From Sweltsa coloradensis (lineage: Eukaryota > Arthropoda > Insecta > Plecoptera > Chloroperlidae), in NCBI GenBank assembly GCA_024449915.1, contig JAMZAV010001426.1, positions 62,001-126,000 on the forward strand: a stretch of DNA of 64,000 nt, given 5' to 3'. The translations under genes were made by a program, and so were the position numbers. Below are positions 56,729 to 64,000 of this stretch, one piece after another (within the stretch, counting starts at the first letter, position 1; each line of letters begins with the position of its first letter). Under the pieces are notes generated by a model, which did no database searches, was not told the DNA's origin, and worked only from the letters and a program-made list of their open reading frames with translations.

Positions 56729-57104
56729 ATAATTCTTTGAATGTCAGTTCTGGATGAGTTTGAAAAAATCATACCGCGATATGCTATTAACTTCACCCAA
56801 CTTAAAAAAAATGTTATAACAAATATTTGTTTAGATAAATAAATTACAAAATTATTACGTTGATTGTTATAGTAATTAGGCGAGAATTTACAGAATACTA
56901 TTTAAAAATCATCAAAAAGCAGTAAAAAATTAAATAAAATATTTGAGAATGCCGAAAACTTTATTTTGCTTACACTGTCTCGGTTACCCGATTAATTAGT
57001 CATCAATTAAAAAGGAGTAGTAGAAATTTAAAAACAACCTATTTTTTAATGTTTTTTCCATTTCGGGTATTGTATAACAACAAAAAATACATTTTCCTAT
57101 GAAA

Positions 57105-57290
57105 CAGGAGCAATTCATGTTTCTCTTTAGGTGACTAACTAAGATAGGTATAACGAGTTTTTAGAAAGTTAAAAATATATTTTCACGGACTTTTTAAGAG
57201 AACACAATTAATAACATTCGCATAATTAACTGAAGGAAAGCCTTGGTATACGCCTTCTCAGTCAGGATTGTCTTGAGAATTGTCTTGTCA
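57105..57290 (-). repeat. S1 SINE, very degenerate
   Basis: AGGAGCAATTCATGTTTCTC, TTTAAGAGAACACAATTAAT, ACATTCGCATAATTAACTGA and TTCTCAGTCAGGATTGTCTT parallel S1 but with many changes and no B box. Confidence 0.6.
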
Positions 57291-57311
57291 TGATCAATTT
57301 ATATTATTAAC

Positions 57312-57452
57312 CACAATTCAGAAATAAAAAAGACCGCCCCAACCGGGATTCGAACCACGGGTCTCCCTCATGCGGACTTTTGTAATTTCTGAATTGCAGT
57401 AAATAATAACAATTACACCTACGGGAGTGTTTCCCGACTAACCAAATCCAGA
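57312..57452. mobile_element. Fold-back element S3
   Basis: Inner arms CAATTCAGAAATAAAAAAGA-CCGC and GCGGACTTTTGTAATTTCTG-AATTG pair around GGGATTCGAACCACGGG. The right outer arm ACACCTACGGGAGTGTTTCC-CGACTAACCAAATCC is present and the left outer arm is lost. Confidence 0.78.
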
Positions 57453-58397
57453 AATCAATATTTATGTCGCCTTTTTTATTATTAAAGAAGTTCATTTCTG
57501 ACTCTTATTTGATTTCAATTGCAAGTAAAACGCATAATCAACACTCATACTACATTGTAAAAGTGTTTACAATGCATCCAATTGAAAGTAATCTTGAGCA
57601 CCTCGTGTGGCTTTGTACGCGCTCAGGCCGTATCACTGAGAGCGAGGCGAAGTGTGGCCCTCTTGTGCAACTGACAAATTACTCCTCACTGCAATGAATT
57701 GCATTTCTTCGTCCAACAAGCGTAAAGACGAGATGAATTGAGGATGTGGGATTAGTACAGATTCGTAGCGAGAATGCAACAACTTAGACTACAATGCTGC
57801 CATTGAAACGTATTTTGAAATCAACACCCTTTTTCTAGTTGGTTAAAGACGACGAGGAAATTATAGTGGGAACGTCTAATAAATCAGTTTTTCTTTTTCT
57901 TTGTTGATGGTTTTTCTTTTTTGTTTTCTTGATTTATATTTAATTCAATTTTATTTATTTTAAAAATTATAAGAATATATTTACATGTGTTAACAGAAAT
58001 GATTAAATAATTTGGAAATAATATTATCATTAAATTGAAATTGTTGTCTTGTTAAACATCGTTGTATTTATAATTATTTCAAAATTTACTTTGCAATAGT
58101 TTATTTGTGTGTGTATTAAAGTACATATTTTTATAAATTATTGTGCTCCTATGTAAAACAGTTTTAACAACTGAATAGGATAGACGTTAAATAAATAAAA
58201 CAATAGATGTGGACACAAAACATGTTTTTAGTAGGTAACTTCCTAGGGTAAACTTGTCCCTCATCAGGTGATATTATACTATTTTACAGGATTCAATTCC
58301 AGTATTTCTTTACTGACTGAATAAAAACTTATACAAAATTCAATTAGGGCTTTCAGTGGTGTGTATAGCACCACGGATCTACAAAACTACTCTCGTG
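57453..58397. other. Gene-free block ending in an L tail
   Basis: AT-rich with T/C-rich run near 57,880-57,930. 58,155-58,200 reads CTATGTAAAACAGTTTTAAC, AACTGAATAGGATAGACGTT, AAATAAATAAAA, the L-family end in plus orientation. Confidence 0.5.
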
Positions 58398-58836
58398 CAG
58401 TGGCGTAGGAACCGGGGGGAAGGGAGGGGGGCAAAACTAACGTGTGCTAAATATTAATCCCAGAAATTCTGTAGAAAATATGCATTTATACACTTACATA
58501 ATTCGATAGTGACCTTGGTAAAACGAATATGTTTGTCTGTATGCTTCGTCATTATATAAAAAATTAGGTTGTAATTTACTAAAATGGGCCACTTTACATT
58601 CATTTTTTGAGTTTTTAGATCGCAGATAGTTGCAAGAAAACATCGTTTTCAGAGTCCGATTGCAGTTAAAACATGACGAAATAACTGTAGTATGGTGATT
58701 TTTTTTCGACTACGGGGAAAAGGGCCTCCGGCGGCTGGGGCTTCGCCCCAGACCCCAGCTACCGCCCACAAAATCTTCTAATGGATTAACACACACACAC
58801 ACCCCCCAATTTCAAAACATTCCTACGCGCCTTCAG
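58398..58836. mobile_element. hAT-like element (CAGTGGCGTAG end)
   Basis: Left CAGTGGCGTAGGAACCGGGG and right TTCCTACGCGCCTTCAG form inverted ends, the right one slightly rearranged. TCTCGTG occurs on both sides (58,391-58,397 and 58,837-58,843), a 7-bp match to an expected 8-bp duplication. The non-coding interior has a (AC)n and GC-rich patch near 58,720-58,800. Confidence 0.65.
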
Positions 58837-58843
58837 TCTCGTG

Positions 58844-59324
58844 TATACCCATTTTGTCGCTACAAGAAAACATACACGCTTTTGTGATTGGGTTTTTAAC
58901 CAAATAAATTTAACTTTGCATTTACCTTCACATTTTTTACACCCGTTTACGTTACTGCACACCGCATTTTAAATTACCAATTCAGTAACAAGTAATAACT
59001 ATTTCCGTGTGTGTATATAAAGATAAACTGTGAAGACATTAAATGCACACTAAAAAGTGAGGTAGGCATATTGAATCAAACAATGAAAACATGTTTGAGT
59101 ACATAAGTGTCAGACTGTAGTGAATGTCTCAATAGGTAATGTAACCAGTAATCACTCTTGTATGCCGTTCGTGTTATGTATTCGTGGGACACGGTAGGTC
59201 ACTGACGATTACATGAGTAGCATGTTGGCAGCGTGCCTGCTGTTGCATTATCAACCACAACTATATATTTGAGAGCAACTACTAAAGTAATTGACAATTT
59301 TTTGATTTTTTAAATTAAGTAATT
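58844..59324. other. Gene-free spacer
   Basis: Nothing recognised. Confidence 0.4.
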
Positions 59325-59640
59325 TTTTTCTTTTTTCTTTTTTCTTTTTTCTTTTTTTCTTTTCTTTTTCTTTTTCTTTTCTTTTCTTTTTTTCTTTTCA
59401 TTCTCCACTCTTTATTATATTTGATTCATTCATTAATTGCATTTAATACCATTTTTATTTGTTACCAAAATTGTTGAGTTTTAATTCATTGTTGTTATAT
59501 TACTATTTCACATATTTACCTTAATGTAGTTCATTGTTGTGTCTGCATCAATGTAATTAGATATGTTATTTAGTTGTCCTCCTTTGTAAATCAGTTTTTA
59601 TAACTGAATAGGATAGATGTTAAAATAAGTAAATAAAAAT
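59325..59640 (+). mobile_element. L-type LINE 3' end with (CTTTT)n
   Basis: A T/C-rich run CTTTTTTCTTTTTTC-like at 59,326-59,398 precedes the L end: ATTAATTGCATTTAATACCA, TAGTTCATTGTTGTGTCTGC, TCCTCCTTTGTAAATCAG and AACTGAATAGGATAGATGTT, then an AAATA tail. This is the best plus-strand copy. Confidence 0.75.
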
Positions 59641-61880
59641 AAATAAAAAAAACTGCACGTAGCTCGTCTTACTATGTTTAAATGTTGATAAATTGGACTT
59701 TTTGGTGAATATATCCCTTTCAATGTAACCATAAAAAATTAAAGTAACAAAATTCAAAAATGTTAACCTAAGCAGAACGTCAAATAAGTTATGTATTCCT
59801 AGTGCACTTTGCAAAAGGAAGAAAAAACACTCATGATACTATTTTCATGCAATTCCACTCAAAAGCCAAATCATTACATAATACCAGCTGCATGCAATAC
59901 TCAAGTTTATACAAATTTTATCGTGGGAAGAGACGAGAAATGTGCAAATATGAATACGAAAAACAAATGTTAATATATTAAAAATCAAAATATCTCATAA
60001 TTATTCATATTTTGTTCAACATGAAAGTTTTGATGACAATAAAAATTAGGTCTACATATTAACATACTTCCGAGAACGTAAAGGGTACCCCACTGGATTG
60101 AAACTATAGGTCCTATTGTTCTAGAGTATCTCGTTCCGGTACAGCGAACATGGAGAATCTCAAGCAATATCCGTGCGCGTTACTTCACTACACTAGGATG
60201 AGATTTAATCTTGGTTCTGATAGAAGTAAAGGTTAAATATTACACAATGATGCGCACAACTCTTTCATAGCATCTTGTGTTTCTTAATCGAAGATTGGAT
60301 ACGATACACTCTGAATTTACTCTGTGAATAAAGTATAGCATATGTGCTCTGTATCCTTGTAGATGATTAACGGGGGATCACTAGCTAAGCTCAAAAAATC
60401 TCATTCAAGGCCACCTTGTTATGTATGTTTATTAGAGTATCAGAAAAATATTGGATCCACCATGACCGGAAAAAAATGGCCAAAGTTGGTAATTTTTTAC
60501 CTATAGGTCCCATCGGCAAAAAATCTCCCAAGAGAAATAACATGGAGGGGAGGTTTATGCCCCGTGACCTTGAAGGAAATTGGTCAAAAAAATATTGGCC
60601 ATTATTGACGTACTCAACTTTTTTTCAGTAAATTCGCTATGAATTGTTTTTGTAATTTGGGCAAGTAGTTCGCTCAAAATATGCTGAATGAATTTCCGTG
60701 TCCGGATCAAATACGTCCGTCCACCCCAAAAAAACAGATTAACAAGAAAGTGTGATTTCGGAATGCATATCTTTGCGTGTTTGGTTGTATATTTGTGCAC
60801 AGTTTCAAGACACAATTTTCTTATTGGCCTTTTTATATTCTAAATTCACTTAGGAGATTTTGAATACCTTGCAATATTACCTTACGAACTGTGTTTTCCA
60901 TTGTATTTTATAGCATTTTAAACGATGTTATATATTAATCATGTTCATAAATGAAGAATATAAATGTTTAAATTATTAGTCTTGAGAAATTCACAATCGT
61001 TTATACTTTAAACAACAATCAAGTCCATATTATGCAGAATGAATCATGTTGTTGTTAGCGTTTTCCCAATAGTTTCTTCTCATGGACATGCAACTTTGGG
61101 CTTATTAGTTCGATCTAATGAGCTAACAATAGACATCGATAAAAAAACAATGTTGTTGATTCGAAGCCAATCTTTTCTAATGTGATTGCTCAAGAATACA
61201 TTATAAAACAACGCGAGACGCCTTGTACGCTGTCTACACCGCATCAAACACCAAACAAACTTGGGAGAATCGATATTAACTGATGGTGAAATTATCAAAG
61301 ATTGATCTCTGAAACAATGGATAGGAAGTTGAGAAATTTAATTATTTGTCTTTGTCTTGGAGAAATGTGATTGGTTGCCTAATTCCTTCGCGTAGTTTCG
61401 AAACTTAGAGAAACTATCATTAGTTGTGGATCGTACGGGAAAGAAACTAACGGAATATAATCATTTTTAATCAAAGTTTTTTATACGTCAACGTACCTTA
61501 CATTACAGTTTCTAATATGTTTAATATGCTCCACAATTCAAAAAAATTGAGTCCATTTCTAACATTAAAATTCAAGAATAAAGTAGAAAAATACATCTTC
61601 TCTCAGACATTTATTACTGTAGTTTTGAATGAATTTTAACCTACGTAAAATCATATTAAGAAAGTTTTTGTTTTCTTATAGTTTTTATATTACAAAACTG
61701 ACAGCAGGTGCCACTGCAATGCATCCTTATGAAATAACGTACCCGTGTCATTTTTGGACGTTTTTGACAAAATTGCTAGAAGCGGTTGCAGCAAATATTG
61801 CTGGTCTCATTTGTGATACGCGTTTGTTTTATGTTACCAAATTGAAAAAAAAACTTGCCAACAACTTCCAAAATTTAAAA
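59641..61880. other. Gene-free AT-rich block
   Basis: Only short chance frames. No RNA gene or recognised repeat. Confidence 0.45.
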
Positions 61881-61990
61881 CAAAAATCGTATTTAGAGTC
61901 TACCCACTCAGTCACAACTGATTTTCAGAAGGGAATTCAGTTTAAAGCATACCAAGCCAACCATGATGTGATGTGGCCGCCAACACATCC
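61881..61990 (-). repeat. S2 SINE 3' fragment
   Basis: AATCGTATTTAGAGTCTACC, CACTCAGTCACAACTGATTT-TCAG and ACCAAGCCAACCATG are the inverted S2 3' end. The overlapping 129-codon frame (61,629) is therefore not a gene. Confidence 0.72.
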
Positions 61991-64000
61991 ATATTTTTAT
62001 GCACCAATCTCCCAATAGTAAGTTAGTATACTCCGTGAGTAATATGAACTATTTTTTTATTATTTCATTAATTATAAATTTAATTAAAAATTCAAATCCA
62101 ATTCAAAAGGATACCCTCATTTTTTGTCTGTTGCGAATGAAAAACTATACCTTTCGGCTTATAGCTACACATCCAAACTTTAATTAGAAAAACCTATGCC
62201 TTATACGCGTTATGAAAAAACTGTGTTATTGTTCTAGTATTTTTTTCTCCAACCTTGGCACATTTCTTGTCCATCAAAGCCACAAAAGAACAAGTCAACG
62301 ACTGAGGGTAAAATAATGAAACAGATGATGAAACGACCCGATCAAAAATGTTATTTTTTGTTGGCATTGACCTAGCCTTCTCATTGGTCATCGTCTTCCG
62401 TGTAATATGATTGCGCGTATACGAGTCACGCGGGATGGACTTACAGCTATAGTCCCCTTAATTTGTTATGGGTTTGGTGATGTAAAAAATTTGAGTGCGC
62501 CTGTTTTTTTCGGCGCGTTTTTGTGAAGTGAAGTACAAAAGAAGTAGCTACGTCACTGTAGCTCTCACTGTGAGCAATCTTAGCATCCGCGCGAAAAATT
62601 ACATCAACGTAAGAAGCTTCCAGCAGAGATTAGGGTTCATAATATGATCGCGGACGATGACACCCATTCAGATACGAATTAGTTTTTAAGACATTTATAC
62701 CTTTACGGGACAAAATGGAATTTTAATTTTCGTATGATAATATTAATACTTTTTTCTTTATCGGGACGATAATTATGATTTTTCCACAAAAATTTCGGAT
62801 TTACCAAGCTAATTAATTTTGCAAAATCTTAAGTTTTCTGACCTCGGCAACAATGATTTTTATGTAGAAGGCCTACCCTTCTGTAGTTCCAAATTGAGGA
62901 TGTTATCTCATTTTTGAATTACCACTTACCATGGTGGCGCATTATAATCGAACTTTTGACGCGCCCTTAAACCAAATAATAAAAAAATGTATCTCTGTTT
63001 TGTTATTTGCCACCCATTTGGATTTCGAATCTTGAATATTATTCACACCAGGGAAAATCGTATGATTTTGTTTATTTTAATTTTTATAGTAAATTACACT
63101 TGTGGAACATGTGTCCTGTTATTATAAGGCCACAAAACAGAATTAAAATAAAGCAGGATAAGATAATATACTATCGGCAGTAGAAAGGGAAGCATTTAAT
63201 CAATTCATAGCGACCGATTGTATCTCTGAACGTTCTCAGCCAATATATCACTTATGCTTTTATTGTGCTTAACACAAAGTAGACGTAAGTTCACTACTCA
63301 ACCCTGTAATATGACCTAAAATACGATATTTTAACAGCATTGTGTCTCAATAAAATTATCATGGGAACGCTATACGATTCGTGTAAAAATGTGCTTTCGT
63401 ACTTTTCGTACCGCGCCTACATTTTTTAATCGATCGAGATTTTTTTTGTTCAAACATCCTCAAAAAGGTGATTTTTACCTTTTGCAATTTGTATATATCG
63501 ACTAAATATGGAATTTTTGTGGACTTTGATGAATCTTTGAGGTGAACAGTGCAATGCGCTATGAGAAATAAGTATTGGTATCTTTCGGAGGGTGAGAACA
63601 GAACAAGAAAATATAGTTTTCCCCTCCGAAATATACGAAGGGTACTGCACTCTGGACTCTGAACGTCGGCACCCAAACCTCCTAAGTCCTGCCTTACGAA
63701 GGTCAATTTGATTTCAGAGGTGGCTTGCCTCCGACTTTGCTATACCAAGACTTTAATTTAACGGGCGGTGCTTAAAAAATAGCCCCGAGTTCAGTTCACA
63801 AGAAAGGTGTGACATGGGTCTGCTCCCACTTGCTGATGTAGCGTAAAAAACCGTTGAGATCTAAAAACTATTAATTTAGTTTTTCACCTCTGCTTTTTCA
63901 GCGGTATAATTAACGAGGGGTCTAGGCTACCTTTACGATCAACGCTTTATCAATCCTGCGCAAGAAGTATGAGTACGTGTGCAAAAAACTCTTCGCGCTT
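61991..64000. other. Gene-free block
   Basis: A GC-richer patch near 62,490-62,610 has CpG words but no exon signature. The 14.05-kb short repeat recurs at 63,088-63,136. A 115-codon minus frame (63,359-63,706) has no recognised domain. Confidence 0.4.

Noticed and set aside
56536..56796. 86-codon minus-strand frame near the F variant
   Set aside because: Covered mostly by the F repeat and an AAT/A-rich tract.
61629..62018. 129-codon plus-strand frame
   Set aside because: Its C-terminal half is an antisense S2 SINE end and the rest has no recognisable domain.
63359..63706. 115-codon minus-strand frame and an overlapping 66-codon frame
   Set aside because: No known domain, no splice or promoter context. 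Two overlapping frames both open suggests chance.

Overview
The window is AT-rich animal DNA, not bacterial or viral. Evidence: a spliced gene with GT-AG introns, a non-LTR retrotransposon, several families of tRNA-derived SINEs, DNA-transposon relics with target-site duplications, long microsatellites and almost no long open frames. The host gene and the transposon mix suggest an invertebrate, plausibly marine because of the abundant AGGCCTA motif. The sequence does not fix the phylum.

Layout. 1-1.8 kb: the 3' half of a non-LTR retrotransposon whose reverse-transcriptase frame is broken by one stop codon. 2.0-5.2 kb: the first three coding exons of a VTA1 (LIP5) homologue on the minus strand. 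This is the only host gene I can identify. Its C-terminal exons lie off the left edge, and its introns hold small DNA transposons. 5.2-64 kb: no further host gene can be proved. It is dominated by dispersed repeats: three SINE or fold-back families with Pol III box-like motifs (called S1, S2 and S3 here), a terminally repeated family with a TCCGTCCG core (G), a family ending in GGATGAGC/CTAG (F), family D, a LINE 3'-end family (L), and hAT-like and TTAA-type non-autonomous elements. A CpG-rich patch near 33.2-33.5 kb that ends in a splice donor is a candidate first exon and promoter of an unseen gene.

Most striking structures: (1) a 4-kb inverted duplication at 44.0-48.0 kb. Both arms carry a decayed copy of the same transposon-associated protein, and the whole structure is inserted into an F element whose two halves are still recognisable on either side. 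(2) A near-perfect 101-bp-arm palindrome at 28.3-28.5 kb flanked by 13-bp direct repeats. (3) A 420-bp hairpin inside a larger inverted-repeat unit near 19.5-20.8 kb. (4) A 21-bp-stem short hairpin at 30.04 kb with a relative at 21.1 kb. (5) Insertions that can be read against uninterrupted copies of the same repeat elsewhere in the window, including a TTAA-flanked element at 55.3-55.7 kb.

Family letters are local labels. Edges of old repeats are approximate, and all comparisons were made by eye within this window.
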